Source: Nostoc indistinguendum CM1-VF10 (GTDB lineage Bacteria; Cyanobacteriota; Cyanobacteriia; Cyanobacteriales; Nostocaceae). Taken from it: DNA of 64,000 nucleotides. Location of the stretch: assembly GCA_019359215.1 (NCBI GenBank), contig JAHHHS010000019.1, positions 1-64,000 of the forward strand, read 5' to 3'. Positions 47,742 to 57,809 of this stretch are shown here, piece by piece. Within the stretch, counting starts at the first letter, position 1; each line of letters opens with the position of its first letter. The notes under the pieces were generated by a model, which was not told where the DNA came from, did no database searches, and saw only the letters and a list, made by a program, of their open reading frames with translations. Both the position numbers and the translations under genes were made by a program.

Positions 47742-49019
47742 ATGTCAATGGTTACTTTACCGGGATTAAAAGAATTAATTGAAAGTATAAGTCATGAGCG
47801 GAATTTACCCCGTCTTGCAGTTCAATCAGCTATTAGAGAAGCACTACTCAAAGGCTACGAACGTTATCGTCGCGCCCAAAATTTAGAGCGCAAACAGTTT
47901 GACGAAGATTATTTTGAGAATTTTGAAGTAGAACTCGATATTGACGGAGAAGGATTTCGCGTTCTTTCCACCAAAACTATTGTCGAAGAAGTCAATAACA
48001 CAGACCATCAGATTTCCCTAGACGAAGTTCAACAAGTAGCTCCCGAAGCGCAGTTAGGAGACTCTGTGGTGCTGGATGTGACTCCCGACCAAGGAGAGTT
48101 TGGTCGGATGGCGGCGATGCAAACTAAGCAGGTATTGGCGCAAAAATTGCGGGATCAACAGCGCCAAATGGTGCAAGAAGAGTTCCAAGATTTAGAAGGA
48201 ACTGTCCTGCAAGCAAGAGTCCTGCGATTTGAGAGGCAGTCTGTGGTTCTGGCAGTTAGCAGTGGCTTTGGTCAGCCAGAAGTAGAAGCCGAATTACCGA
48301 AGCGGGAACAGCTGCCCAATGATAATTATCGGGCAAATGCCACCTTCAAGGTGTATCTGAAAAAAGTCTCCCAAGGTCAGCAACGAGGGCCACAGCTACT
48401 TGTGTCTCGCGCTGATGCTGGTTTGGTGGTTTATCTATTTGCCAACGAAGTCCCAGAAATTGAAGATGAAGTGGTACGGATAGTTGCCGTAGCTAGGGAG
48501 GCAAACCCCCCCTCCCGTTATGTCGGCCCCCGGACTAAAATAGCAGTAGATACCCTTGATCGCGATGTAGACCCAGTTGGCGCTTGTATCGGAGCCAGGG
48601 GATCGCGAATTCAAGTGGTAGTCAACGAATTACGCGGTGAAAAAATAGATGTAATTCGTTGGTCGCCAGATCCAGCAACATATATTGCCAATGCCTTAAG
48701 TCCAGCACGGGTGGATGAAGTACGCCTGATGGACCCAGAATCCCGGCAAACTCACGTACTCGTGGCTGAAGACCAACTTAGTTTAGCCATTGGGAAAGAA
48801 GGACAAAATGTCCGTTTGGCAGCCCGTCTGACTGGTTGGAAAATAGATATCAAAGACAAAGCTAAATACGACTATGCAGGAGAGGATGAGAAATTTGCGG
48901 CTGTAAGAGCAAAATATCAATCAGACGAAAATGAGCTTGAGTTTGAGGATGAATTAGAAGATGAAAATCAGGAAGAATTAGAAGAGGAGGATACTTTTGA
49001 TACTAACGACGACGAGTAA
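47742..49019 (+). CDS. nusA: Transcription termination/antitermination factor NusA
   Basis: NusA binds RNA polymerase and tunes pausing, termination and antitermination. The 425-residue protein has the N-terminal domain (LPGLKELIESISHERNLPRLAVQ), an S1 domain (EGTVLQARVLRFERQSVVL) and two KH domains (AVDTLDRDVDPVGACIGARG, AIGKEGQNVRLAARLTGWKIDI). An acidic tail follows (EFEDELEDENQEELEEEDTFD). It lacks the two C-terminal repeats of E. coli NusA, as usual in cyanobacteria. The ATG at 47742 has AAAGGAGA upstream. Confidence 0.97.
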   Translation: MSMVTLPGLKELIESISHERNLPRLAVQSAIREALLKGYERYRRAQNLERKQFDEDYFENFEVELDIDGEGFRVLSTKTIVEEVNNTDHQISLDEVQQVAPEAQLGDSVVLDVTPDQGEFGRMAAMQTKQVLAQKLRDQQRQMVQEEFQDLEGTVLQARVLRFERQSVVLAVSSGFGQPEVEAELPKREQLPNDNYRANATFKVYLKKVSQGQQRGPQLLVSRADAGLVVYLFANEVPEIEDEVVRIVAVAREANPPSRYVGPRTKIAVDTLDRDVDPVGACIGARGSRIQVVVNELRGEKIDVIRWSPDPATYIANALSPARVDEVRLMDPESRQTHVLVAEDQLSLAIGKEGQNVRLAARLTGWKIDIKDKAKYDYAGEDEKFAAVRAKYQSDENELEFEDELEDENQEELEEEDTFDTNDDE

Positions 49020-49167
49020 TTGATAAACCTTGTAAAGTTTTGATAATGTTGATTGTAGTCCGAGTCTCAAAGATTATTTTCTGAAAGATGCCTTGGTATA
49101 AGTAAAAAATAGTAATAAAAAACTTATTTTTACACCCAGAATGCTGGACTAAGATCACAGAGAACCG

Positions 49168-49437
49168 ATGAAACCAAATTATCGGCGCTGCGTTAGTTGC
49201 CGGAAAGTAGGCTCAAAAGATGAGTTTTGGCGGATTGTCCGCGTCTTTCCATCGGGAAAGGTACAATTAGATCAGGGCATGGGGCGTTCTGCCTATATTT
49301 GTCCGCAAACGAGTTGCCTACAAGCAGCTCAAAAAAAAAATCGACTAGGGCGATCGCTACATGCATCAGTGCCAGAAACACTGTACCAAAGCTTGTCGCA
49401 ACGTCTAGCCCGCACCAATACCCAAAACCAAATTTAG
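49168..49437 (+). CDS. ylxR: YlxR-family RNA-binding protein (DUF448)
   Basis: The 89-residue protein is a member of the YlxR family found between nusA and infB in most bacteria. It has YRRCVSCRKVGSKDEFWRIVR, the GRSAYICPQTSCLQAAQKKN segment and a basic surface. It is a proposed RNA-binding regulator, with homologues acting as nucleoid-associated or RNase P-related factors. It starts at the ATG at 49168, with no close Shine-Dalgarno. Confidence 0.93.
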   Translation: MKPNYRRCVSCRKVGSKDEFWRIVRVFPSGKVQLDQGMGRSAYICPQTSCLQAAQKKNRLGRSLHASVPETLYQSLSQRLARTNTQNQI

Positions 49438-49919
49438 TTGGAACAACTTCGTGACGTCATTACTAGAGGAATTGTGCGAAAGCCGAAGTCGCGCTTTCAT
49501 GACAGCCTCTGTTGATGGTTAAGGTTAGTGCCAAAATAGTAAATGGGTGTAAAAGGCATTCGGCTCTCCAATAATTAAGAGGGGCGAGGCAAGATTCCCA
49601 GAACAAGATGTAATCGATTGTGTTGTGGAAGGCTCAGAATCACCAAAACAAGAAACTACAAAATGGCAACCTGGTAGCGCTTAGGCGCAGTTCGGCGTCA
49701 GGGGTTCCTATAAAAATCTTTTATTTAAAAAATTTTTATGGGTGTCCCTCAACCATCATTCCTGGTGGGGATGCCATTATTAAACCGAAACATCTCTCTT
49801 TCCTGATTGGAGGCACCGGCAAAAACTGAACGGCAGTCTAAAAACAGTAATCCAAGGATGGAGATGTCGCACTCCCAGGCAACCATCCGCTAAAACTGTA
49901 AATTAAAGGGGAAGAGTGG
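49438..49919. other. Long leader region between ylxR and infB
   Basis: No gene is supported. Palindromic AT-rich sequence near 49710-49745 (CCTATAAAAATC... and its partner ATTTTTATGGG) may form a hairpin. The last 60 bases carry AGGGGAAGAG before the infB start. The usual ylxQ (L7Ae-like) gene is absent here. Confidence 0.45.
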
Positions 49920-52900
49920 ATGAACAACGGCAAAGTTAGAATCTATGAATTATCAAAGGAATTGAATTTGGATAACAAAGAGCTACTAGCAATTTGCGAC
50001 CAGCTCAGCATCTCGGTCAAAAGCCATAGCAGCACGATTTCAGAATCCGAGGCAGAAAACATCCGCACGGCTGCGGAAAAACTCGCAGCGACGAATGTCT
50101 CCGCCAAAAAGGAACTACGTACAACCAGCCATAAACCAAACTCACCGCCAAACGGTGGATCTGCCCGACCTGCTGCACCCCACAAACAGCAAATTTTGGA
50201 AATACGCAAACCCAAAATATTGAGAAATACTACCCCCAACGCCCCAGAGGCGTCAGTTGCTACCAATACCCAAGCTGCCTTGTCTGAAGCTAATCCTCCC
50301 TCTCCACCACGGCCTTTCGCTACACCAGTCTCACCCATGAAACCGGCAGCACCAACTCGACCTGTGCCCCGGACTCAATCTGAGACTCAAGAGCAACCTC
50401 CTGTTCCTCCTGTTACGGACTTGGAACAAACGCCAAATCTAAATCAGGCGTCGGAAAAAACAGCATCCCAAAAACCAGAAAAAATAGTTCCACCCAGACC
50501 GAAAGCGGAAAAACCGATCAAACCGCAATTAGCTGCCCCACCGCCAAGACCTGCGGCGGAAGAAGCCCCGGTGGCAGATGAACAAGTATCTCAGGCAGAC
50601 AAACCGATCCTTAAGCGTGACCAACGGCAACGGCCCGTCGAAGGCGATCGCGAACAAATTAAGCCAAGAGTTGCTAAACTGCCAACTGACCAGTCTCCAC
50701 AATCTGCGCCACAAAGACAGGCTCGGCCTACCCCTGCACCCACCAGACCAGAGCAGAGGGGCAATAGACCATCTGCACCATCACAGCTAGGAGAAGGGCA
50801 AAGGCCCAGACCAGCCCGCCCTGGTGAAGCTGTAGCAGCCGCAATGCCGATTGCTACTCCACCCAGACAGATGTCAGGAATAGCGGGCAAATCTCAAGGA
50901 TTGGGTGATGAGCCAGTCGTCACACCTGATCTCCTCGATTTGAAACGCCCAAGTCCTCCTCGCCCCACCAAAGGCGGCAAGAAGTGGGTAGAAGAGGAAA
51001 TAATTGACGAAGTTAAAGAGAAGGCTAAAGCTGGCGTCAAAGGTAAGCGGATCAAGCCGATACTGGATGATGAGTTTGAAGAAGATTTACTGGATGATGA
51101 CGATAGCGACTCACCAGCCACCGTCCAAGTCAGCCTTTCCATTGCCCGTCCTCCCAAGCCAAAAGCTACTCGACCTGTGCAGATGCCAGGGGCAACCCTT
51201 GCTAGCGCCCCAACTGCTAGAGGAAGTAGAAAACCTGGTTCTAAATCTGGTTCTAGCCGTGACCATCACAATAACCGTCGCCACCAACAAGAAGCCGATA
51301 CAAAGCGTGACCGTCCCGAAAAGGTCACGATCACTGGGCCCTTGACTGTGCAAGAACTGTCTGACGTTTTAGCGGTTCCCGATACAGAGATTGTTAAAAT
51401 CCTGTTCCTCAAAGGCATGGCGGTGAGTATCACCCAAAATCTCGATATTCCCACAATTACCCTGGTAGGAAAAGAACTAGAAATAGAAGTCGAAACCGTC
51501 GAGCGAGAAGCAGAAGCTCGGAAAATTACAGAAATGGTCGGCGCAGAAGACCTAGAATATCTCCACCGCCGTCCGCCAGTCGTGACAATTATGGGTCACG
51601 TAGACCACGGGAAAACAACCCTGCTCGACTCAATTCGCAAAACAAAAGTGGCTGCTGGCGAAGCTGGTGGTATCACTCAACACATCGGTGCATACCATGT
51701 GGATGTGGAACATGAGGGCAAACCACAGCAGATAGTCTTCCTAGATACTCCTGGTCACGAAGCCTTTACAGCGATGCGGGCTAGAGGAGCGCGGGTAACA
51801 GACATTGCCGTGTTGGTAGTGGCTGCTGATGATGGTGTCCGTCCTCAAACCATTGAAGCCGTTAGCCACGCCCAAGCAGCCGGAGTGCCAATTGTTGTTG
51901 CAATCAACAAAATTGACAAAGAAGGGGCACAACCAGAACGGGTTAAACAAGAACTCACCCAGTATGGTCTGACCGCAGAAGATTGGGGTGGTGAGACAAT
52001 CATGGTTCCCGTGAGCGCCATCAGAGGTGAAAACCTGGATACGCTCTTAGAGATGATTCTGCTGGTAGCAGAAGTTGCAGAACTATCTGCCAACCCAGAT
52101 CGTACCGCCAAAGGAACTGTAATTGAAGCACATCTGGATAAAGCCAAAGGAGCAGTTGCTACCCTGCTAATTCAGAATGGCACTCTGCATGTGGGAGATA
52201 TTTTGGTAGCCGGGTCGGCTTTCGGTAAAGTCCGGGCGATGGTAGATGATAGAGGCAAGAGAGTAGACATTGCTTCTCCTTCCTTTGCTGTCGAGGTACT
52301 AGGTTTAAGTGATGTACCAGCAGCAGGCGACGAGTTCGAGGTCTTCGAGAACGAAAAAGAAGCCAGAGCACTCGCTAGTGATCGCGCCGATAGACAACGC
52401 CTATCCCGCCTGTTACAAGGTCGTGTTACCCTTACAACCCTGTCGGCTCAAGCACAAGAAGGCGAGTTGAAAGAACTCAACTTGATCTTGAAGGGAGACG
52501 TACAAGGTTCTGTAGAAGCCATTGTGGGAGCGCTCAAGCAAATCCCACAAAACGAAGTCCAAATTCGGATGCTCTTGGCTACTGCTGGGGAAATCACCGA
52601 AACAGATATCGACTTAGCAGCTGCCAGTAACGCTGTAATTATTGGCTTCAACACCACCTTCGCTAGTGGCGCTAGACAAGCCACCGATGAAGCGGGTGTA
52701 GATGTCCGAGAATATAACGTGATCTACAAACTCCTAGAAGATATCCAAGATGCCTTGGAAGGTCTTTTGGAACCAGAGTTGGTCGAAGAACCTTTGGGTC
52801 AAACCGAAGTCCGGGCCGTCTTCCCAGTGGGTCGCGGTGCGGTTGCCGGTTGCTACGTTCAATCTGGCAAGCTAGTTCGCAACTGCAAAGTCAGGGTGCG

Positions 52901-53090
52901 ACGCGGCGGTAAGGTGATCTATGAAGGCGTCCTTGATTCCCTAAAACGGATGAAAGAAGATGCTCGTGAAGTGAACGCTGGTTATGAATGCGGTGTCGGC
53001 ATGGATAAATTCAATGATTGGGTTGAAGGTGACATCATCGAATCCTATCAGATGGTTACGAAGCGCCGCACTCTCACCTTAACGAGATAG
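49920..53090 (+). CDS. infB: Translation initiation factor IF-2
   Basis: IF-2 delivers fMet-tRNA to the 30S subunit with GTP. The 1056-residue protein has an N-terminal domain ([25 protein letters not shown]) and a long, Pro/Ala/Lys-rich linker (about residues 60-455), typical of cyanobacteria. The G-domain follows ([44 protein letters not shown]), then domains II-IV with [17 protein letters not shown]. Motifs are intact. It ends the rimP-nusA-ylxR-infB cluster. Confidence 0.98.
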   Translation: MNNGKVRIYELSKELNLDNKELLAICDQLSISVKSHSSTISESEAENIRTAAEKLAATNVSAKKELRTTSHKPNSPPNGGSARPAAPHKQQILEIRKPKILRNTTPNAPEASVATNTQAALSEANPPSPPRPFATPVSPMKPAAPTRPVPRTQSETQEQPPVPPVTDLEQTPNLNQASEKTASQKPEKIVPPRPKAEKPIKPQLAAPPPRPAAEEAPVADEQVSQADKPILKRDQRQRPVEGDREQIKPRVAKLPTDQSPQSAPQRQARPTPAPTRPEQRGNRPSAPSQLGEGQRPRPARPGEAVAAAMPIATPPRQMSGIAGKSQGLGDEPVVTPDLLDLKRPSPPRPTKGGKKWVEEEIIDEVKEKAKAGVKGKRIKPILDDEFEEDLLDDDDSDSPATVQVSLSIARPPKPKATRPVQMPGATLASAPTARGSRKPGSKSGSSRDHHNNRRHQQEADTKRDRPEKVTITGPLTVQELSDVLAVPDTEIVKILFLKGMAVSITQNLDIPTITLVGKELEIEVETVEREAEARKITEMVGAEDLEYLHRRPPVVTIMGHVDHGKTTLLDSIRKTKVAAGEAGGITQHIGAYHVDVEHEGKPQQIVFLDTPGHEAFTAMRARGARVTDIAVLVVAADDGVRPQTIEAVSHAQAAGVPIVVAINKIDKEGAQPERVKQELTQYGLTAEDWGGETIMVPVSAIRGENLDTLLEMILLVAEVAELSANPDRTAKGTVIEAHLDKAKGAVATLLIQNGTLHVGDILVAGSAFGKVRAMVDDRGKRVDIASPSFAVEVLGLSDVPAAGDEFEVFENEKEARALASDRADRQRLSRLLQGRVTLTTLSAQAQEGELKELNLILKGDVQGSVEAIVGALKQIPQNEVQIRMLLATAGEITETDIDLAAASNAVIIGFNTTFASGARQATDEAGVDVREYNVIYKLLEDIQDALEGLLEPELVEEPLGQTEVRAVFPVGRGAVAGCYVQSGKLVRNCKVRVRRGGKVIYEGVLDSLKRMKEDAREVNAGYECGVGMDKFNDWVEGDIIESYQMVTKRRTLTLTR

Positions 53091-53196
53091 TGTTAAGGGT
53101 AAAATGGTTAGAAGTTAGGAGTAATAAATTAGGAGTTAGGAGTTAAAGACTGCTAATTTGTAACTCCTAATAACTCTTAACTTATAACTTTTTATT

Positions 53197-53817
53197 ATGC
53201 ATTCATTTCGCTCTGAACCTATTTTGTGGATTCACGTCGCTGGATTGGCGACGTTGCCTATTTTTTTACTGCTCTGCTTATTGTTTTTGTCTGTAGGCGA
53301 GCCGTTTTTGCCAGTCTGGATGGAGCTATGTTTAGTTGCCGCCATTGGTATTCTTCCTCTACTATGGATGCAATTGCGTCGTCCTTTTTATATATTTGCT
53401 CTTTTAGGAATAGCCCTAAAGCCAGAAAATCTGACTGAACGGCAGCGAAAAATTCTCTGTTTAACTAATACAAAGTTAAATCGTATCCTGGCATTAGTGG
53501 CAGCAGTATTATCACTTTGGGTACTGTGGCATCTCTACCAAATTGCCCCATTAGTAGCAAATTCAGCTAAATTTCTTCCACAATGGCGCAGCGTTGCACT
53601 ATTGTTTGCGGGGTTAGCCTTTTTGGGCAGCAATCTATTTTTACAAGTACCTGTGAGTGTAATGCGAGTTTTAGTGACTAATGACACAGAATTCGCTGGC
53701 ATAGAGCCATTATCTTTAGAAAAGATTAAGCAAGATTTCACAATTCTAGGTGTGCGAGTTAATCAAATCGTGCCCCGGTTATTGGAATCTTTGTTTCGGA
53801 TTAATACAGATTCGTAG
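53197..53817 (+). CDS. Low-complexity tail-type membrane protein (cyanobacterial, unknown function)
   Basis: The 206-residue protein has four to five membrane spans: LATLPIFLLLCLLFLSV, LCLVAAIGILPLLWM, ILALVAAVLSLWVLWHL and SVALLFAGLAFLGSNLFL. The opening RSEPILWIHVAGLATLPIFL matches a family known only from cyanobacteria, often annotated as a low-complexity tail membrane protein. The low-complexity tail itself is short or absent here. It follows infB on the same strand after about 100 bp of repeat. Confidence 0.75.
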   Translation: MHSFRSEPILWIHVAGLATLPIFLLLCLLFLSVGEPFLPVWMELCLVAAIGILPLLWMQLRRPFYIFALLGIALKPENLTERQRKILCLTNTKLNRILALVAAVLSLWVLWHLYQIAPLVANSAKFLPQWRSVALLFAGLAFLGSNLFLQVPVSVMRVLVTNDTEFAGIEPLSLEKIKQDFTILGVRVNQIVPRLLESLFRINTDS

Positions 53818-54047
53818 CAGCCCGTAAAGTATATTATTTCACCTTAAAGGGCTAGAGAGGAGAGTAGGGGGAGATGAGGGAGATGAGGAAGCAGGAGAAG
53901 AAGCAAGGGAGCAGGGAGCAGGGAGCAAGGGAGAAGAGCTTTCCCCTCTGCACCCCGCACCCTGTCCCTCTGACTCTTTCCCAATGCCCCATGCCCCATG
54001 CCCCGTGCCCAATTACCCTTGAAGTTAAAACAAAGGAATGAGAAACT

Positions 54048-54245
54048 ATGGCTCAAATTCCAGCTTCTAGCGATCGCCAATTTTCTGCTGATACTGAAAT
54101 TTGGTATAGTCTCAAATGTGCGATATCCACTAGTTCCGGTTTTCAACGCTGGCAACTAGAACGCGATGCTCAATTACACGGAATTCGCTTGGAACAGCAG
54201 GTACAACGCTATTTAAGAGAAACTTTAGAAACTTTAGCTTACTAA
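54048..54245 (+). CDS. Small hypothetical protein (65 aa)
   Basis: The protein reads MAQIPASSDRQFSADTEIWY onwards with a basic C-terminal amphipathic helix (GIRLEQQVQRYLRETLETLAY). It is probably a cyanobacteria-only family. Its stop codon overlaps the stop of the minus-strand DUF1400 gene by three bases (tail to tail). CCCCATG tandem repeats precede it. No function is recognised. Confidence 0.6.
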   Translation: MAQIPASSDRQFSADTEIWYSLKCAISTSSGFQRWQLERDAQLHGIRLEQQVQRYLRETLETLAY

Positions 54246-54778
54246 AAATTAAGTAAATCTTGTACGCTTATTTGCAAGCGACGGAGTTGACGGTATGCAC
54301 TCTCCAAGCGTTTGCCATCAACTTCCACTTCATTGGTGGGATAATTTTCAATAATTTCAATTACTGACACCTTTCCGTCTTGACTCGCAGAAAGTACCAA
54401 AGCGGCCCGCAAAGCCTGCCTGTCTGCTCTCCGAGACGGTGTATAAATAACTTGACTAATTTGATCCAAAATAATATTACCAATAGAGCTATTTAGCACT
54501 CTATCTAAAAATAGAAGGTTTACTTTTACTGGCTCCGTTAAATACTGACGAATAGCTTTGGGGTCTTGTCGCGCCAAAGCAAAATTAACTCGTAGTGAAC
54601 GTGAAAGTTCACCTGTTTGGGCAAAGGTGGATAGCTCCTCTACAGAAAGCGATTCACGGAAAATACCATAGTTTAGCACTACTCGTTCCGCAGCAAAGAC
54701 AGGAGTGGAAAAAAGTAGAAGACAAGTACTACTTAATAAAACTAAGGCACGACGCAGGTCCAAAAATCTAAAACGCAT
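54242..54778 (-). CDS. DUF1400-domain secreted protein
   Basis: The 178-residue protein starts with a signal peptide (LRRALVLLSSTCLLLFSTPVFA-AE, cleavage near residue 29). It then has the DUF1400 pattern: VVLNYGIFRESLSVEELSTFAQTGELS, IRQYLTEPVKVNLLFLDRVLNSSIGNIILDQISQVI and RADRQALRAALVLSASQDGKVSVIEIIENYP. DUF1400 often precedes an alpha/beta hydrolase domain; here it stands alone. It should be exported, and the role is unknown. It is convergent with the 65-residue protein. Confidence 0.85.
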   Translation of the reverse strand: MRFRFLDLRRALVLLSSTCLLLFSTPVFAAERVVLNYGIFRESLSVEELSTFAQTGELSRSLRVNFALARQDPKAIRQYLTEPVKVNLLFLDRVLNSSIGNIILDQISQVIYTPSRRADRQALRAALVLSASQDGKVSVIEIIENYPTNEVEVDGKRLESAYRQLRRLQISVQDLLNF

Positions 54779-55226
54779 TTCTCCTGATTTCCAATAGCTT
54801 TGCTTTTACTGTGATGATATTCCAGTAATATTATTTACAGCATCTAGCTTTAGGTAATACAAAAAAATAAATTATTCACATAGTCGTAGTAAAGGCAGGA
54901 TGAGCGTTTAGACAAAGCAGCGATGACTTGTCGATAGCCATCGCCTCATGCGGAAAGTCCCTAGTACAGCTTGAGCTTGGTGAAAATCCAGATACCATCT
55001 AAATCCCCTTGTTAAAGCTAGGCAAGCTTCGGCTACAGTGTACTAGTAGAATTTTCTGAATAAAAAAATATAACTAATGTATAAGTTCTGTGATCTATCT
55101 AAGGAATTTAGCTGGATCGATGCTAATCATCCAGTATAGTTTTGCATGGGTTTTACAGCAGCTACAAGGCTGCTTGCTACCTTCAACCTTGTTCGACCAT
55201 AATTCATCACATCACAGACGGAAAAA
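54779..55226. other. Intergenic region between DUF1400 and SLH protein genes
   Basis: About 450 bp of divergent intergenic DNA with no supported gene. A stretch at 54940-54965 (CATCGCCTCATGCGGAAAGTCC) recalls a piece of RNase P RNA, but surrounding elements are missing. The last part should hold the promoter of the SLH protein. Confidence 0.4.
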
Positions 55227-56921
55227 ATGAAATACCGGGGTTTTCACATTTCTCTAGCGAAAAATTTTCGCCTTCTTTCTAGCAGTCATCTCAGTTATAC
55301 TTTACGCCTGGGAGCCGGACTAACGGCTTTGTTAGTCGTTTCTAGTGGGTCAATATTACTACCTGGTGAGGTTAATGCTGGTGCTAGTCATCCAGAAGGT
55401 ATCGCCCCAACTCTCACAGCGCAAGTTCCAACAACAGCTGCAACGATTTACGTTAATCCACAAACTGGTGTAGATAGTGCTGGTGCTGGTACAACGTCAA
55501 CTGCACCCTACAAAAGCATCAGTTTCGCTCTTAGTCAAGCCCAACCAGGTGCGGTTATTCAGTTAGCACCTGGGAACTATAACCAAGAAAGTGGCGAAAC
55601 CTTCCCGTTGTTGCTGAAACCAGGGGTGACACTGCGGGGTGATGAAGCTACTAAAGGTCAGGGGATATTGATTACAGGTGGAGGTTTTTATACTAGTCGT
55701 ACCTTTGCCAGACAAGACATTGCCATGCTTGCCGACCGAGATACCACGATCGCAGGTGTCACCATCACCAACCCAAATAGCCGGGGTACGGGGGTGTGGG
55801 TGGAGTCAACTAACCCGATTATCAAAAACAGTACTTTTACTAACAGTGTCAGAGAAGGTGTTTTTGTCACGGGTACAGGCAATCCCACAGTTGAAGGTAA
55901 TCTCTTTGTACAAAACAAAGGCAACGGGATTTCAGTTGCCAGATCTGCCCAAGGAGAAATTCGGAATAACTTATTTCAGGATACTGGTTTTGGTTTAGCG
56001 ATTGGTGGTACTTCCACACCTCTAATTGTGGAGAATCAAATCATCCAAAACCAAGACGGTCTTTATATCTCCGAATCAGCAAAGCCCGTACTGCGTAAGA
56101 ATGTTATTCAGAACAATAAGCGGGATGGAATAATAGCAACTGTCAATGCTCTACCCGATCTTGGCACTAATGAAAATCCTGGTGGAAATCTTATTCGCAA
56201 TAACACTCGTTATGATGTGAACAACGCCACAAAAACCAGTCAAATCCTCGCTGTTGGCAACGATATTGATCAGAAAAAGATTTTCGGCTCAGTAAATTTC
56301 GTTGCTGCAACTGTTGACGTACCGCCTGGAGGGCCTGTCGCCTTTAAGGATGTGCCAGCAAATTATTGGGCAAAAGCTTACATCGAAGCTTTAGCTTCTC
56401 AAAATATTATTGCTGGTTTTCCTGATGGCAGCTTTAAACCTAATGATCCTGTAACCCGCGCTCAATTCGCCACCATTGTCACTAAAGCCCTAACACCAGC
56501 AACTAAACGTGCAGCCATTAAATTTAAGGATGTACCAAGCAATTTCTGGGCTAACGCTGCAATTCAATCTGCTTACCAGAGTGAATTTGTTTCTGGTTAT
56601 CCCGATGGCACTTTTAAACCACAACAGGAAATTCCCAGAGTGCAGGCGTTAGTCGCTTTAGCTAATGGTTTGGGCTTAACAGCGAGTAATCAGAATGCCC
56701 TTTCCTTTTACACCGATGCTGCCCAGATTCCTAAATATGCGATCGCTCCTGTTGCTGCGGCAACTGCACGGCAATTAGTGATCAACTATCCCGTAGCAAA
56801 GCAACTCAATCCTAATCGTGAAGCGACTAGAGCCGAAGTTGCTGCCTTTGTTTACCAAGCACTTGTCAATGCTGGACGTGCCCAACCAATTCCTTCATCC
56901 TATTTGGTAACAGTTCCGTAA
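55227..56921 (+). CDS. Cell-surface protein: beta-helix (DUF1565) plus SLH domains
   Basis: The 564-residue protein has a signal/anchor segment (about 26-51) and a DUF1565/parallel beta-helix (TIYVNPQTGVDSAGAG, then IIKNSTFTNSVREGVFVTGTGNP-type repeats, about 70-350). Three SLH-type repeats follow (FKDVPANYWAKAYIEALASQNIIAGFPDG, FKDVPSNFWANAAIQSAYQSEFVSGYPDG and a weaker third). SLH domains hold proteins to the cell wall or its pyruvylated polymers. Such proteins are common in cyanobacterial outer layers. The beta-helix may bind or cut polysaccharide; catalysis is not proven. Confidence 0.88.
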   Translation: MKYRGFHISLAKNFRLLSSSHLSYTLRLGAGLTALLVVSSGSILLPGEVNAGASHPEGIAPTLTAQVPTTAATIYVNPQTGVDSAGAGTTSTAPYKSISFALSQAQPGAVIQLAPGNYNQESGETFPLLLKPGVTLRGDEATKGQGILITGGGFYTSRTFARQDIAMLADRDTTIAGVTITNPNSRGTGVWVESTNPIIKNSTFTNSVREGVFVTGTGNPTVEGNLFVQNKGNGISVARSAQGEIRNNLFQDTGFGLAIGGTSTPLIVENQIIQNQDGLYISESAKPVLRKNVIQNNKRDGIIATVNALPDLGTNENPGGNLIRNNTRYDVNNATKTSQILAVGNDIDQKKIFGSVNFVAATVDVPPGGPVAFKDVPANYWAKAYIEALASQNIIAGFPDGSFKPNDPVTRAQFATIVTKALTPATKRAAIKFKDVPSNFWANAAIQSAYQSEFVSGYPDGTFKPQQEIPRVQALVALANGLGLTASNQNALSFYTDAAQIPKYAIAPVAAATARQLVINYPVAKQLNPNREATRAEVAAFVYQALVNAGRAQPIPSSYLVTVP

Positions 56922-57037
56922 ATGCCTAGTACTGCAAGTCGGAAGTCAAAAGTCAAAAGTCAAAAAGCCTATAAGGCAGACTTTTTGACGGTTTGGAATG
57001 GATGGTTTATTTCCACCGTGCTGTACTAGTTAGCAAA

Positions 57038-57079
57038 TTGGAAGCGCCAGACTAACAATTATCAGTCTGGCGCTTCCAA
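57038..57079. terminator. 16-bp perfect hairpin, terminator-like
   Basis: TTGGAAGCGCCAGACT (57038-57053) is perfectly complementary to 57064-57079, with a 10-nt loop. It follows the SLH gene by about 115 bp. No long T run follows on either strand, so termination is likely but not certain. Confidence 0.6.
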
Positions 57080-57121
57080 ACACTTACCTTTTCCCGCGAA
57101 TTATTGAGGGGATACAAATTT

Positions 57122-57203
57122 GGGGTCTTTAAATATAGCTGACCCCATTTGAATGTGATTGGTTTTATGGTCAGGGTCTTTATATGAGCTAACCCCGTTT
57201 CAA
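57122..57203. repeat. Two imperfect copies of a GGGGTC...GACCCC palindrome
   Basis: Copy one (57122-57153) reads GGGGTC, a 13-nt spacer, GACCCC and TTTGAA. Copy two (57174-57203) keeps AGGGTCTTTATA, GAGCTAACCCC and GTTTCAA. The pair is separated by about 20 bp. It could be a dispersed repeat or a binding site pair between the SLH and DUF3493 genes. Confidence 0.5.
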
Positions 57204-57368
57204 CGATTTCTAGTTTCTCAGAAATTTTTGCTTTTTGGGATTTCCTAATAATTTTTTTATTTTTTCTCTTTTGACATTTTCATCTTCATCAAAGCATTAA
57301 TAAATTTGAAGAATATAAAGATATATAAAAGGAAAGCAATAAAAAAATAACGACTAAAATTTCTCCCT

Positions 57369-57662
57369 TTAAGAATTAGAATTTTTACCCGATTGGGTGC
57401 TTCGTTGCCGACGCTGTTCCCAGCGCCAGAGGAAGACCATTAGGGCAACGATTCCTAATTGGAGAGCTAAACTTGGGATTGCGCTCTCAACATTACGTCC
57501 GGCAAGTACTTGGAAGAAAAAGACGAATGCACCGAGTGAGCCAGAAGCACCAAAAGCGATGTAGAAAAATTGTCGTAAGCCGCGATAAGGAGCGGCTATT
57601 TCTGCTTTGAGGCTGGCGTATTGTTCGGGGTTAAGGCGATTTTTGCGATTTTGATCTACCAT
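57369..57662 (-). CDS. DUF3493-family membrane protein (LPA1/Rep27-like)
   Basis: The 97-residue protein begins with KNRLNPEQYASLKAEIAAPYRGLRQFFY, then has two spans (IAFGASGSLGAFVFFFQVLAG and ALQLGIVALMVFLWRW) and a basic tail. It matches DUF3493, to which the photosystem II assembly proteins LPA1/REP27 of plants and algae are related. Role here is inferred. It is divergent from the tRNA gene, with only 33 bp between, so both promoters overlap. Confidence 0.85.
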   Translation of the reverse strand: MVDQNRKNRLNPEQYASLKAEIAAPYRGLRQFFYIAFGASGSLGAFVFFFQVLAGRNVESAIPSLALQLGIVALMVFLWRWEQRRQRSTQSGKNSNS

Positions 57663-57681
57663 GATTAAATCATGTTATACT
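57651..57681 (+). promoter_or_regulatory. Possible promoter of tRNA-Thr
   Basis: TTGATC (57651-57656) and TATACT (57676-57681) have a 19-bp spacer and lie 15 bp before the tRNA. The -10 element matches well; the -35 is weaker. Confidence 0.35.
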
Positions 57682-57695
57682 CTTAGATTGTGTAC

Positions 57696-57767
57696 GCCGA
57701 TGTGGCTCAGTGGTAGAGCAGCTGATTCGTAATCAGCAGGCCGTGGGTTCAAATCCCATCATCGGCT
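57696..57767 (+). tRNA. trnT-CGU: tRNA-Thr (anticodon CGT)
   Basis: The 72-nt cloverleaf has acceptor stem GCCGATG/CATCGGC (57696-57702, 57760-57766), a D-arm GCTCAGTGGTAGAGC, anticodon stem GCTGA/TCAGC with loop TTCGTAA giving anticodon CGT, and T-arm GTGGGTTCAAATCCCAT. It reads ACG codons. CCA is not encoded. Its T-loop contains GTT at 57747-57749, which lies exactly 60 bp before the transposon-like terminus at 57810. Confidence 0.96.
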
Positions 57768-57809
57768 TTGATGAAAGTATTGCTCAATAGTCAAGTTTGA
57801 CACAAATCA

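Larger units (their letters stand above)
56922..57368. other. Intergenic region with a strong terminator and duplicated palindromes
   Basis: The gap contains AAGTCAAA repeats (56945-56965), the 16-bp hairpin at 57038-57079, two imperfect copies of a palindrome at 57122-57153 and 57174-57203, and an AT-rich end. No gene is supported. Confidence 0.5.

Noticed and set aside
49620..49829. 69-codon ORF between ylxR and infB
   Set aside because: It has no recognisable features and no ribosome-binding site, and does not resemble ylxQ.
54940..54970. Fragment of RNase P RNA (GCGGAAAGTCC)
   Set aside because: Only a short match was seen, and the other conserved parts of the RNA are absent nearby.
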